Shown in pieces: positions 15,708 through 24,111 of a stretch of 64,000 bases of DNA. Source of the DNA: JBDWFY01 sp039976075 (GTDB taxonomy: Bacteria; Pseudomonadota; Alphaproteobacteria; Rhizobiales; Stappiaceae); NCBI GenBank assembly GCA_039976075.1, contig JBDWFY010000001.1, positions 1,447,296-1,511,295 on the forward strand, in the 5' to 3' direction. Numbering within the stretch: position 1 is the stretch's first letter; each line of letters opens with the position of its first letter. The position numbers and the translations under genes were made by a program. Below the pieces are notes generated by a model. That model saw nothing but the letters and a program-made list of their open reading frames with translations. It was not told the DNA's origin and made no database searches.

Positions 15708-17831
15708 ATGCACCGTTTTATGCACAACTTACGTGATGGTACCGCAGTTGAACTTTCAATATTTCGCTGTCGGCAAACCGCGCTGTTCTTCTGGATCTTC
15801 CTGACATTCTGTTTTGCTATTCCCAATCTCGCTGTCGCACAGAAGAAATTGGCACTTGTTCTTGGCAATGACGCCTATCAGAACGTGGCCCCGCTCGCCA
15901 AAGCCATCAACGATGCCCGATCCGTGGCTACGACGATGCAGCAACTGGGGTTCGAAGTCAGTCTGGGAGAAAATTTAACCCGTAGCGACATGAGTCGCGC
16001 TCTGCTCGATTTCGACCAGAAAATCCAGCCCGGTGACACTGCGCTGTTCTTTTTCGCAGGCCACGGGATCGAAATCACCGGAAGAAACTATCTGCTGCCC
16101 ATCGATGTACCCGCAGCCGGACCAGGTCAGGAATCGCTGGTTGAAGACGCGGCCTTCGCCGCCGACAGGATTGTCGATCGTCTGCAACAGCGCGGCGCAC
16201 GCACTTCCATTCTCGTACTGGATGCCTGCCGGGACAATCCATTTCCGAAAAAAGGGACACGAGCGCTGGGCACATCGCGCGGATTGACCCGCATGGCGCC
16301 ACCCGAAGGCGTGTTCGTTCTTTACTCGGCGGGCACGCAACAGGCCGCACTGGATACGCTCGGGACCGGCGATCCGAACCCCAATTCCATCTTCACCCGT
16401 TCCTTTGTCGAAACGGTCAAACAACCGGGACTTTCGCTGATCGATATCGCTAAAAAAACCCAGGTCGACGTCCGGAACCTGGCTCGAAGCGTCGGTCACC
16501 AACAAACGCCAGCCTATTACGATCAGATTATCGGCGACGTTTATCTTGCAGGTGAAGCTGTACAGACGGCAGCGCTCCCGGCGGCAGGTGCAGTAACGCC
16601 AACCACCACGACCACCGCTGAGCGCAATCTTCCCCCGGCAACAGATATCACCCAAATAGCGAAGGGGTTTGCCAGTTTGTCACAGACCGGCGGACCAGTC
16701 TCTGCGCCAACCAGACCGGAGCAGTATTATCACAACGCGCGGGTCTTCGAAGCACGTGGAGACGCTTTTTCAGCCCGACGCGCCTATCGGGCGCTGCTGG
16801 AATTCGATCTTGATGTAATCGATCCACATTTACGATTTCGCCGGATCCTGAGGGCTCAGGATGGTCGCGCCGATGCGAGATCGGAATACGGAAAACTCCG
16901 CAACAGATACAAGGCGCCCGCCGTGGCGTTGGCATATGCCCTGCAGTTTGACGGCGAAAGGCGCCGGGAAAAGCTCGCCGAATTTATCCAGAACAATCCC
17001 GATTACGGACCTGCCTATTTTTTACTTTCTCAAGAATATTCCGAAGATAGTCTTGGTCATCAGGCGATTGCCGACAAACGCAATCAGTATGAAAATCTTG
17101 AAGCCTTTTTACGGGCAGATGAAGAAGGATCACTGACTCAGTACTTTCTGGATCAATCTGTGCTGGGCGAATGGCTCGATGACGCACGCAGGCAACTTGA
17201 GCTCCTGTCGCCGGTTATTGCCCGCATCGCCGCTCCGACGATGCAATTCATGCGGCACAATACCGGATGGATAGCCAATATCGCCGTGCCCGAAGCTGCA
17301 CAATCCATCTCATACAGGATTGGCAATCAGGGCGCCTTCAGGCAAACACCAAAAAATACGTATGTTGACCAACGTACCGGCGAAAAGATGCCGCAGACGC
17401 ATTTCGAAATGAAACCCAACACTGCTCCCGGTCCGATATTCGTCAAATACACGGATGCCAACGGGCAGGAAAACGGCCCGTTTGAAATCATGTTCAATCC
17501 GGGTCTGGAGCTACCGACCGGAGACAAAAACACTCTTGAGCAGACATCGACCGGATGGCTGAGCTTTCGCGATTATGATGGCAAAGTACTGCTTTATACA
17601 ACGCATCTGCAAAGCTATGCCTGCGGCATAAAGGAGGCTTACTACGGATTGGATGGCGCTTCTGTTTCAACGAAAATATCGATCAACAATTGTAATACAG
17701 ACAATCCCCATGCGGTCGATACCGACAATCAGGATCTCTATTTTTCAGTTCCTCAAACGACAAAAATGGTGGCTGTGAAATTGGTTTATTTCGATGGTAC
17801 TGAATCGGAAGTCGTTACATTTGAACGCTAG
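15708..17831 (+). CDS. secreted caspase-like (peptidase C14, metacaspase/paracaspase type) protein
   Basis: 707 residues from the ATG at 15708. A hydrophobic signal segment ALFFWIFLTFCFAIPNLAVA with a likely cleavage after AVA (about 44) directs it out of the cytosol. The caspase fold follows at 46-285: KLALVLGNDAYQN, catalytic His119 in FFFAGHG and catalytic Cys174 in VLDACRDNPF, both intact. After a Pro/Thr-rich linker comes a helical, TPR-like region (about 360-500; YYHNARVFEARGDAFSARRAYRALL), then a C-terminal beta-rich region with no recognised domain. It stands alone between mgtE and minE. Periplasmic or envelope-bound protease; substrate unknown. Upstream in-frame ATGs at 15690 and TTG at 15642 are less likely starts. 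Confidence 0.87.
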   Translation: MHRFMHNLRDGTAVELSIFRCRQTALFFWIFLTFCFAIPNLAVAQKKLALVLGNDAYQNVAPLAKAINDARSVATTMQQLGFEVSLGENLTRSDMSRALLDFDQKIQPGDTALFFFAGHGIEITGRNYLLPIDVPAAGPGQESLVEDAAFAADRIVDRLQQRGARTSILVLDACRDNPFPKKGTRALGTSRGLTRMAPPEGVFVLYSAGTQQAALDTLGTGDPNPNSIFTRSFVETVKQPGLSLIDIAKKTQVDVRNLARSVGHQQTPAYYDQIIGDVYLAGEAVQTAALPAAGAVTPTTTTTAERNLPPATDITQIAKGFASLSQTGGPVSAPTRPEQYYHNARVFEARGDAFSARRAYRALLEFDLDVIDPHLRFRRILRAQDGRADARSEYGKLRNRYKAPAVALAYALQFDGERRREKLAEFIQNNPDYGPAYFLLSQEYSEDSLGHQAIADKRNQYENLEAFLRADEEGSLTQYFLDQSVLGEWLDDARRQLELLSPVIARIAAPTMQFMRHNTGWIANIAVPEAAQSISYRIGNQGAFRQTPKNTYVDQRTGEKMPQTHFEMKPNTAPGPIFVKYTDANGQENGPFEIMFNPGLELPTGDKNTLEQTSTGWLSFRDYDGKVLLYTTHLQSYACGIKEAYYGLDGASVSTKISINNCNTDNPHAVDTDNQDLYFSVPQTTKMVAVKLVYFDGTESEVVTFER

Positions 17832-17883
17832 TGGTCGTCTCTGATCGAGAGGCGTTTCATGATCCCGTGTTCAGTGCCTACTT

Positions 17884-17912
17884 AAAAAAGCAGGGTGTAC
17901 TCACCCCGCTTT
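17884..17912 (-). terminator. Rho-independent terminator of minCDE, overlapping the minE stop
   Basis: On the minus strand AAAGCGGGGTG pairs with CACCCTGCTTT, with one mismatch and a four-base loop, followed by a run of Ts. The left arm contains the last codons of minE and the stop codon lies at the stem, so coding and termination signals overlap. Confidence 0.8.
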
Positions 17913-18197
17913 GAGATGTGGTTCGTATCCGGCTGCCAGAGGACTTTCCTTGGCTGGCAGTTCAATATCAATACCCAGAATGGCAATTCCATTGTCGCGT
18001 TCCATCTCGACACGGACTTTGTCCGCCTCGATATTGATGCGTTTACCAACGGCAATCAGGATATCTTCCTTCAGTTGGGCGATTAGCGTCCCATCTCCCC
18101 CGTCAGACATGCGTTCATGGGACAGAAGTATCTTTAACCGCTCATGAGCGACGGAAGCCGTACTCGGTTTCCGCGCAAAGAATGAAAATGGATTCAT
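17901..18197 (-). CDS. minE: cell division topological specificity factor MinE
   Basis: 98-residue partner of MinD that stimulates its ATPase and drives the oscillation that keeps MinC away from midcell. The N-terminal membrane-targeting stretch MNPFSFFARK and the MinD-contact region VAHERLKILLSHER are present, followed by the dimerisation domain with DKVRVEMERDNGIAILGIDIELP. The start codon overlaps the minD stop by four bases (ATGA), indicating translational coupling. A terminator lies at its end. Confidence 0.97.
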   Translation of the reverse strand: MNPFSFFARKPSTASVAHERLKILLSHERMSDGGDGTLIAQLKEDILIAVGKRINIEADKVRVEMERDNGIAILGIDIELPAKESPLAAGYEPHLKAG

Positions 18198-19009
18198 GCT
18201 GCTCTCCGGCGAAATATCTTGTTGAAGAGACCTGTACCCTCATTCGGGATAGTGACTGGTATTTCTGCTCCTTCTAGCCGTTTGGCAGCTTGCTGGTATG
18301 CCTTTGCCGGCGCACTGTCTTCACTGGCAATGGTAACCGGCGCCCCGATATTCGAGGCCCGCAGCACTTCCTTGCTCTCTGGTACGATGCCGATCAACGG
18401 AATGGACAAAATGTCGAGAATATCCTCGACGGGCAGCATATCACCGGTTTTTGCGCGTGCCCGGTCATACCGGGTAATCAGGAGATGCTTCGGCATATTC
18501 TCACCGCGCTCGGCGACTTCGGTTTTCGAATCGAGCAATCCGATAATCCGATCACAATCCCGAACGGAACTCACTTCGGGATTGGATACAACCACCGCTT
18601 TATCTGCGAACCGCATAGCCAGAGATGCGCCCCGCTCGATGCCTGCCGGGCTGTCGCAGATCACCCAGTCAAAATTCGATCTCAACTCGCTGATTACGCT
18701 CGCCACACCATCCTCGGTCAGCGCATCCTTGTCCCGCGTCTGAGACGCCGGAAGCAGATACAGCGAATCGAGTCGCTTATCGCGAACCAGCGCCTGCTGG
18801 ATTTTCGCTTCGCCCCGAACCACGTTTACAAGATCAAAGACAACCCGACGTTCCGCGCCCATTACCAGGTCCAGATTGCGTAAGCCAACATCAAAATCTA
18901 TTGCACAAACCCGGTCGCCATTTGCGGCAAGAGCTGCCGCCAATGCGGCTGTCGACGTCGTTTTGCCAACACCACCTTTGCCGGACGTTACAACAATTAC
19001 TGTGGCCAT
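18194..19009 (-). CDS. minD: septum site-determining ATPase MinD
   Basis: 271-residue deviant Walker ATPase that binds the inner membrane when loaded with ATP, recruits MinC and is released by MinE. The deviant Walker A motif SGKGGVGKTT has both the signature and P-loop lysines (residues 8-17). Also visible are the IDFDVGLRNLDLVMG switch I and CDSPAGIERGA switch II regions. The C-terminal amphipathic membrane-targeting helix GLFNKIFRRRAA is intact. It lies between minC (24 bases upstream) and minE (overlapping). Confidence 0.98.
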   Translation of the reverse strand: MATVIVVTSGKGGVGKTTSTAALAAALAANGDRVCAIDFDVGLRNLDLVMGAERRVVFDLVNVVRGEAKIQQALVRDKRLDSLYLLPASQTRDKDALTEDGVASVISELRSNFDWVICDSPAGIERGASLAMRFADKAVVVSNPEVSSVRDCDRIIGLLDSKTEVAERGENMPKHLLITRYDRARAKTGDMLPVEDILDILSIPLIGIVPESKEVLRASNIGAPVTIASEDSAPAKAYQQAAKRLEGAEIPVTIPNEGTGLFNKIFRRRAA

Positions 19010-19033
19010 TTTGTTTATCCTGTTTTTATACGA

Positions 19034-19765
19034 TCAGAGGTTCACGATAATCAGGTCTTCAAACTCGAGCTGAATCTGAACCGATTTTTTCAGGTGGTCG
19101 GGACCGATGTCTTCGGCGGTTTTGTAAAGACCGTTGATAGCAACCAGTTCCGCATCCAGTTTGCTGCAGAATATGCGAGCGTTATCAGCCCCCGTCGTCC
19201 CTGCCATCGCCCGTCCGCGCAAGGCTCCATAGACGTGTACGGATCCACCGGCGATCACTTCCGCACCTGAAGACACCGAACCGATAATTGTGACATCTCC
19301 GTCAGGGAATACGATGGACTGCCCGGAGCGAACAGGCTGGTCGATCAGTAGCCCAGAAGTCTGCCGCGCCTTGGGTTCCGGTTCTCGTGGTGTAAAAGGT
19401 TTTCGAGGTGAAGACTTCCGAGCCTTATCCTCCGCCGGGTCAAAATCGCCAGCCGACCGCCCTCCAGTGATAACCGGAGGCATGCCCGGACCAAGGGTTG
19501 TTTCTGAAATACCTTCGATGCCCATCACCTGGATACCCCGTTCGCCCAACAGCGCGAGCAATTCAGGAAAATCAATCGACTCGGCATTGGGGCTGGAGCA
19601 GTCAAGGACGATCGGTCGTCCAACGAAAAAACCGGGAGACCGGCTCAATATCCGATCGACCTCAGCCAGCCAGCTGCCGATCGGAAGATCTGGCGTCAAG
19701 ACCATCGCGAGGAAGGACTTGCCGCGAAAGCGCATCTTCTGCCTTTGTTTTACTGCTATTGTCAT
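19034..19765 (-). CDS. minC: septum site-determining protein MinC
   Basis: FtsZ-assembly inhibitor of 243 residues. The N-terminal FtsZ-binding domain (about 1-105; FRGKSFLAMVLTP, GFFVGRPIVLDCSS) is joined by a charged, proline-rich linker to the C-terminal beta-helix (about 140-240). The C-domain carries the diagnostic VRSGQSIVFPDGDVTIIGSVSSGAEVIAGGSVHVYGALRGRAMAG pattern that binds MinD. It is the first gene of minCDE; a long AT-rich region upstream probably holds the promoter. Confidence 0.96.
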   Translation of the reverse strand: MTIAVKQRQKMRFRGKSFLAMVLTPDLPIGSWLAEVDRILSRSPGFFVGRPIVLDCSSPNAESIDFPELLALLGERGIQVMGIEGISETTLGPGMPPVITGGRSAGDFDPAEDKARKSSPRKPFTPREPEPKARQTSGLLIDQPVRSGQSIVFPDGDVTIIGSVSSGAEVIAGGSVHVYGALRGRAMAGTTGADNARIFCSKLDAELVAINGLYKTAEDIGPDHLKKSVQIQLEFEDLIIVNL

Positions 19766-20205
19766 GAGTTCGGCTTCCGCTCTTAATACTCCCTTTACGA
19801 TGCTTAATGTTCATTAACGAATGGTTACCAAATCCTTGATAACTCGACGTAATTCTAAGATTATTCTTTATATTACAATGCGTTAACCATATTCATGAGC
19901 TGTTAATATTTTTTACGCCCACACAATTTCCGCAAGTTGGGCTTCAAGTAGCCACACAAACCGCCTCAATTCGCCCAAGACCCTAACAATCTCTTAACGA
20001 ATCCGCAGTGAACACTGCAGATTGCGAGAATCAGCGGTTTCTCATTTCGCACCAATTCTCTGCGAAAGAACCCCTTTTTCGGCTTTGGGGGCGGCAATTT
20101 GACCGACCGCAATAAATTGCCACATTCAGATGGACAAGGTAGATCATCTGAAATCTCGGCAGCGGATGTTTGATGTTTTACCACCTGCGGAACAAGGATT
20201 TGAGC
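19766..20205. other. intergenic region between minC and the DUF2946-like gene
   Basis: About 440 bases between divergent genes. The stretch 19800-19930 is AT-rich and likely holds the minCDE promoter on the minus strand. No protein-coding frame with a plausible composition, RNA gene or strong hairpin is seen in the rest. Confidence 0.6.
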
Positions 20206-20556
20206 ATGGCCGTCGGCTTCTATTATGCCGTCGCCATCTTGCTGTTCTGGTTCGCGCATCCCGCTGCCGCCGCGACGGGCACGCCGCGGGGCTTTGAATC
20301 CGCCCACGCGCTTTCGCCCTACGCAGCCTTATCGCTATGCATCAACAATGGAACAGTTGAAGCGGACCACGAAAGTGAGCATTGCGACTTTTGCCGTCTG
20401 ACGACGGGCCGTACCGTTCCCACACTGCCTGAAGATATCGGGCATCTGTACGCTTTCCATCGGCTGTTCCAGACCGTGCCTCAATCGGTGAGCAAGGAAA
20501 AACTGGTGCAACGGTGTGGCTTCGGCCCCCGATCCCCTCCCCTGAGCAACAGCTGA
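20206..20556 (+). CDS. DUF2946-like secreted protein, cysteine/histidine-containing
   Basis: 116 residues from the ATG at 20206, preceded by an AAGGA signal; an earlier ATG near 20170 would extend the N-region by 12 residues. A signal peptide MAVGFYYAVAILLFWFAHPAAAA is visible. The mature protein has SLCINNG, then ESEHCDFCRLT, and a single late Cys (QRCGFG), the HCxxC pattern typical of DUF2946 proteins. Many such proteins lie next to copper genes, and the next gene on the same strand is a PCuAC copper chaperone. A role in periplasmic copper handling is inferred. The family itself is uncharacterised. Confidence 0.65.
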   Translation: MAVGFYYAVAILLFWFAHPAAAATGTPRGFESAHALSPYAALSLCINNGTVEADHESEHCDFCRLTTGRTVPTLPEDIGHLYAFHRLFQTVPQSVSKEKLVQRCGFGPRSPPLSNS

Positions 20557-20774
20557 CCAACAACCGCAATCCGCTGGCAGTCCAATAACTGCCTGGTAGC
20601 CAAAACGGGACCTTGGTCAGCAAACAGATCTTTTGCAGAGAATGGGTGATTTACGCTCGAGCCATGCTCATATCGGCCCTGCCCTGTGAATTCCCATTTC
20701 TATTCAAAATCCGGTTCATCAACCACGGTAGATTCAATGCCGTTTTTCGTACCCGAACGTAAGCGAGTTACAAA

Positions 20775-21326
20775 ATGTTCAAAAGCACAACAAAACTTAT
20801 CCTTGCCCTGACAGTCACCGGCGTCATGACGCTGAGTTCCTATGCAAGCGAATTCAAGGCCGGTGACCTGACCCTTACGGATCCCTTTAGCCGGGCAACA
20901 CCTGCCGCTGCGCCTGTGGCCGGGGGTTTTGTCACCATATCAAATGGCGGATCTGAGCCGGACAGGTTGGTTAGTGGAAGCGCACCGTTTGCGGGAGTGG
21001 TTGAAATTCACCAGACCAGCATGGAAGGCGATGTCATGAAAATGCAAAAAGTTGAAGACGGCATCGTTATCCCCGCCGGAGAGACCGTGGCTCTAAAGCC
21101 CGGCAGTTATCACATCATGTTCATGAAACTGCAGGAGCCGCTCAAAGAAGGTGAAACCCGCAAGGCGACACTGGTGTTTGAAAAAGCCGGGCCGGTCGAG
21201 ATTGAATTCTCTGTGCTGGCCCTTGGTGCCAAAGGTGCTCACGCCGATCATGGTGATGCCAAGAAAATGGATCACAGTGCACACGGCAAAAAAGATGACC
21301 ATGTAGAGCACAAGAAGACCAACTGA
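20775..21326 (+). CDS. periplasmic copper chaperone PCu(A)C
   Basis: 183 residues. A signal peptide (KLILALTVTGVMTLSSYAS, cleavage near 25) is followed by a cupredoxin-like fold that binds Cu(I) and helps load cytochrome c oxidase CuA. Ligands of the family motif are present: H79 in EIHQTSM, M83, M88 and M90 in VMKMQ, and H113 and M115 in YHIMFM. The C-terminal tail (from about 155) is rich in His, Lys and Asp (HADHGDAKKMDHSAHGKK) and may bind extra metal, a common Cu(II)-binding extension. It follows the DUF2946-like gene after 218 bases and has its own hairpin terminator. Confidence 0.93.
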   Translation: MFKSTTKLILALTVTGVMTLSSYASEFKAGDLTLTDPFSRATPAAAPVAGGFVTISNGGSEPDRLVSGSAPFAGVVEIHQTSMEGDVMKMQKVEDGIVIPAGETVALKPGSYHIMFMKLQEPLKEGETRKATLVFEKAGPVEIEFSVLALGAKGAHADHGDAKKMDHSAHGKKDDHVEHKKTN

Positions 21327-21337
21327 CCTCAAACAAC

Positions 21338-21362
21338 AACCCCCGCCTGTGAGGCGGGGGTT
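21338..21362 (+). terminator. hairpin after the copper chaperone gene
   Basis: A ten-base-pair GC-rich stem AACCCCCGCC with GGCGGGGGTT and a five-base loop lies 12 bases after the stop codon. It is followed by TTGAAA rather than a long T run, so it is a strong hairpin but an imperfect intrinsic terminator. Confidence 0.7.
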
Positions 21363-21471
21363 GAAACTGCTTCAAAACAGTTTCAAGCGTTCGACCAGGA
21401 AAACAGCCGCAAGCAACAGCAGCGGCTCTGGAATCACCGAGCGCCCTGTTTCATTCATCTACAAAGAATAA

Positions 21472-21558
21472 TGGTGCGGTCGAGAAGACTCGAACTTCCA
21501 CCCGTGTTACCGGACAGCGACCTCAACGCTGCGCGTCTACCAATTCCGCCACGACCGC
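21472..21558 (-). tRNA. tRNA-Leu, anticodon GAG
   Basis: 87 bases on the minus strand. Acceptor arms GCGGTCG and CGACCGC pair, with the terminal CCA encoded. The long variable arm typical of class II tRNAs is present. The anticodon loop is TTGAGGT, closed by CAGCG/CGCTG, giving anticodon GAG, which reads CUC and CUU. The T-arm has GTTCGAGTC. Confidence 0.97.
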
Positions 21559-21748
21559 ATTAGAGCAGATTTCGCAATCGCCGGATCGCGTGAAATGCCC
21601 AAGGATTTATATTAGCGCGTATCCTTTTCGCAAAGGTTCTTCGACCTTTCCTGAATACGCTGTAGTTCCAAATCTGCCGAAGTACCCGGCAGCGGGCCTC
21701 CGTTTAACAAAACGGCTTCGATGGTGCAAGAGCTGTTTCGTTGAGAAT

Positions 21749-22015
21749 TCAAATCTTATTGGTATTTCTTGGTGGTCTTGCCTCTATCGGCCGCATAAGC
21801 ACTTCTGTAATGGAGACAGCAATCTTATCGCCGCGCAAAACGACCTGCCCCCGCGCCACCGGAATATTGTTTGCAAGAATTTTGACGTCTTCATCTTCGT
21901 TGGTATCCAGCTCGATAACAGCACCTCGTCCCATCCTCAGCAATTGATGGATGGGCATCTTGTTGGAACCGAGCTCTACGGAGATATCGACAGCAATTTT
22001 TTCGAAGGTGGTCAT
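21749..22015 (-). CDS. fliN: FliN-like flagellar motor switch protein (solitary)
   Basis: A short SpoA/FliN C-ring domain of 88 residues from the ATG at 22015; a GTG at 22048 would extend it by 11 residues. The core VDISVELGSNKMPIHQLLRMGRGAVIELDTNEDEDVKILANNIPVARGQVV...IAVSITEVL is the standard FliN surface that forms the bottom of the switch complex. No fliM, fliG or other flagellar gene is seen nearby: neighbours are a tRNA and lipB. So it may be a detached flagellar gene or a stand-alone paralogue with another job. A chemoreceptor gene elsewhere in the window fits a motile organism. Confidence 0.82.
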   Translation of the reverse strand: MTTFEKIAVDISVELGSNKMPIHQLLRMGRGAVIELDTNEDEDVKILANNIPVARGQVVLRGDKIAVSITEVLMRPIEARPPRNTNKI

Positions 22016-22133
22016 TAGCCGGTTACCTGTATATTTAGATATCGCCACGCATGGCGTGCGCGAGGCTCACGCGTCATTCGTTATTAGAACCTTGCGATGT
22101 AATTGGTTAATCAAAGCTTAAGAATTTGTGACG

Positions 22134-22859
22134 ATGAACAACCCACGTGCCGAACTGCAACATAACTTTGCTCTGACATCGGAAAAGACTCCCGTTGAAT
22201 GGGTCATCGAGGAAAGGCCGGTTTCCTATCAGGATGCCGTCGCTGAAATGGACAGTTTGGTTGCTGCGATTGCAGCGGGTGATGCCCACGAACGGGTGTG
22301 GCTGATCGAGCACCCTCCACTTTACACCGCCGGTACAAGCGCTAACGCTGCCGATCTGATCATGCCCGACCGATTTCCGGTCCACAAAACAGGGCGCGGC
22401 GGCCAATACACCTATCACGGACCGGGACAACGGGTTGCATATGTCATGCTCGACCTCAAGCGCCGTCAGCCCGACATTCGTGCTTTCGTGTCAGCTCTTG
22501 AAGAGTGGCTCATCCAGACATTATGGCACTATCATATTCGGGGAGAGCGGCGCGAAGACCGGGTCGGTGTCTGGGTTCAACGACCGAATAAAGGCGCAGG
22601 GGTTGAAGATAAAATTGCCGCGATTGGGATCCGTGTGCGCAAATGGGTGACCTTTCACGGTATCAGCCTGAATATAGAACCGGAGCTTGATCATTTTTCA
22701 GGCATTGTCCCCTGTGGCATTGCAAAACACGGAGTTACAAGTCTGGTAGATCTTGGCTATCCGGTGTCAATGGCGGAGGTCGACAGTGTTCTGAAAGCCC
22801 AGTTCGAAGCCATTTTTGGTGAGACAGAGAGGAAGCCATCTTCCTGCGCGGCGGAATAG
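22134..22859 (+). CDS. lipB: octanoyltransferase LipB
   Basis: Transfers octanoyl from acyl carrier protein to lipoyl domains, the first step of lipoate synthesis; 241 residues from the ATG at 22134 (a GTG at 22128 adds two). The catalytic cysteine is in FSGIVPCGI and the catalytic lysine in EDKIAAIGIRVRKWVTFHG. The substrate-binding motif KTGRGGQYTYHGPGQRVAYVMLDL is complete. Length is typical. The product will serve pyruvate and 2-oxoglutarate dehydrogenases; lipA is not adjacent. It is divergent from the solitary fliN. Confidence 0.96.
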   Translation: MNNPRAELQHNFALTSEKTPVEWVIEERPVSYQDAVAEMDSLVAAIAAGDAHERVWLIEHPPLYTAGTSANAADLIMPDRFPVHKTGRGGQYTYHGPGQRVAYVMLDLKRRQPDIRAFVSALEEWLIQTLWHYHIRGERREDRVGVWVQRPNKGAGVEDKIAAIGIRVRKWVTFHGISLNIEPELDHFSGIVPCGIAKHGVTSLVDLGYPVSMAEVDSVLKAQFEAIFGETERKPSSCAAE

Positions 22860-22866
22860 ATCAAGC

Positions 22867-23142
22867 CTAGACGGTCTCCACGATATCAAATGGCCCGCTC
22901 ACTTGAGCAGCTCTGCCAAGGACTTTTACCTCGTCCACGCGGGCAAAACCCGGCCCAACAGCGCAGATCGCAAGAACCTGTTCCAGTGACGCGTCGGAAC
23001 CGCTGAATACAATTTCCACTTCCCCTGATTTGCGATTGCGTATCCAGCCCGACAGTCCATGACGATTGGCTTCGCGGGCACACCAGGATCGATATCCCAC
23101 TCCCTGGACACGCCCTGTGATCACAACATGTACGGCCCGCAT
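22867..23142 (-). CDS. acyP: acylphosphatase
   Basis: 91-residue alpha/beta sandwich enzyme that hydrolyses acyl phosphates. The conserved active-site segment GRVQGVGYRSWCAREANRHGLSGWIRN supplies the catalytic Arg (GYRS) and, in GWIRN, the Asn. The start ATG at 23142 has AGG upstream; a TTG at 23157 would add five residues. It converges on lipB with a seven-base gap, and the next minus-strand gene upstream ends only 21 bases away. Confidence 0.93.
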   Translation of the reverse strand: MRAVHVVITGRVQGVGYRSWCAREANRHGLSGWIRNRKSGEVEIVFSGSDASLEQVLAICAVGPGFARVDEVKVLGRAAQVSGPFDIVETV

Positions 23143-23163
23143 GGCCCTGCCTTTCAATCAAGT

Positions 23164-24078
23164 TCAGGCGGTCTGCTGATTAGCCCGCCGCCCCATAGCT
23201 TCATACCGCATGATGAACAAAGAGGCTGCAAGGATCAAGCTAACCCCAATCCAAAGATGCCCGGCAGGTGCCCATTGGAACACAAGCCATCCCGCCAGAA
23301 TGTTCAGCGGTAGTTTCAGATGATCAAATGGCTGTATGTACGCTGCATCGGCTCGTTTGTAGGCCATGGCCAGACAGCCCTGGGCCAAACCTACCAGGAC
23401 ACCACTGGCCGCCAGCAACCACAAGGCTGTACCAACCGGCATGGTAAACCCCGTCGCAAAAGCGAGACTTGCATTAATCGGACTGAGAAGCAGCAGAAGA
23501 TAGAGAGTAAGCGCCTCGGGGCTTTCCTCATCGGCTATGCGTTTGAGGCAAAGCGTTGAACCGGCCCACAAAAACGCCGCTAAGACCGGCAATAACAGAC
23601 CAATGTGAAATGCATCCGACCAAGGTTCGAGGATCAACATACCGCCGACAAAGCCAACCAGCGTCGCACCCAGCCGGTGTACTCCGATAGGTTCTTTCAG
23701 TAAGAATGCTGCTCCCAGGGTAACAAAAAATGGTGACGTCATGATCAGGGCGATTGCCTGCCAAATCGGAACTGGCCACGCAAGACCCGCAACCCAGGCC
23801 TGAACACCGAGGGCGGCCAGAACCACCCTGAGCAAGTGCAATCCCGGTCGCCTTGTCCGCCAATGAGACATCGGCTGACTGATCAGCCAGGGCAATAGAA
23901 CAATCAATGCAAAAAAGTACTGCCAGAATGCTGCAACTGGTGATGCTGTTCCAAGAGTCATTGTCGCATACTGAGTTATGACATTGACGACCGCGAATAT
24001 GGCGCCGGCCGATGCCATCCAAAATGCCCCGGCGACCGGTGCCGTACCAAGACTGAGCAGCTTCTGCGATAATTTCAT
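23164..24078 (-). CDS. EamA-domain DMT-superfamily transporter
   Basis: Ten-helix permease of 304 residues from the ATG at 24078; GTG at 24096 would add six. It has two EamA repeats: GAFWMASAGAIFAVVNVITQYA starts the first and LLPVLAAFLWAGSTLCLKRIADEESPEALTLYLLLLLSP the second. It ends in a cytosolic tail after VSLILAASLFIMRYE. Related to the RhaT/YdcZ/S-adenosylmethionine-carrier-like exporters; substrate unknown. It follows ribH at a distance of 33 bases on the same strand, so it may be read through from the FMN-riboswitch promoter and could export or import a flavin-related compound; this is inference only. Confidence 0.88.
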   Translation of the reverse strand: MKLSQKLLSLGTAPVAGAFWMASAGAIFAVVNVITQYATMTLGTASPVAAFWQYFFALIVLLPWLISQPMSHWRTRRPGLHLLRVVLAALGVQAWVAGLAWPVPIWQAIALIMTSPFFVTLGAAFLLKEPIGVHRLGATLVGFVGGMLILEPWSDAFHIGLLLPVLAAFLWAGSTLCLKRIADEESPEALTLYLLLLLSPINASLAFATGFTMPVGTALWLLAASGVLVGLAQGCLAMAYKRADAAYIQPFDHLKLPLNILAGWLVFQWAPAGHLWIGVSLILAASLFIMRYEAMGRRANQQTA

Positions 24079-24111
24079 CAGTCGGCTCTCACACACTTCC
24101 GATTGCGTTCG

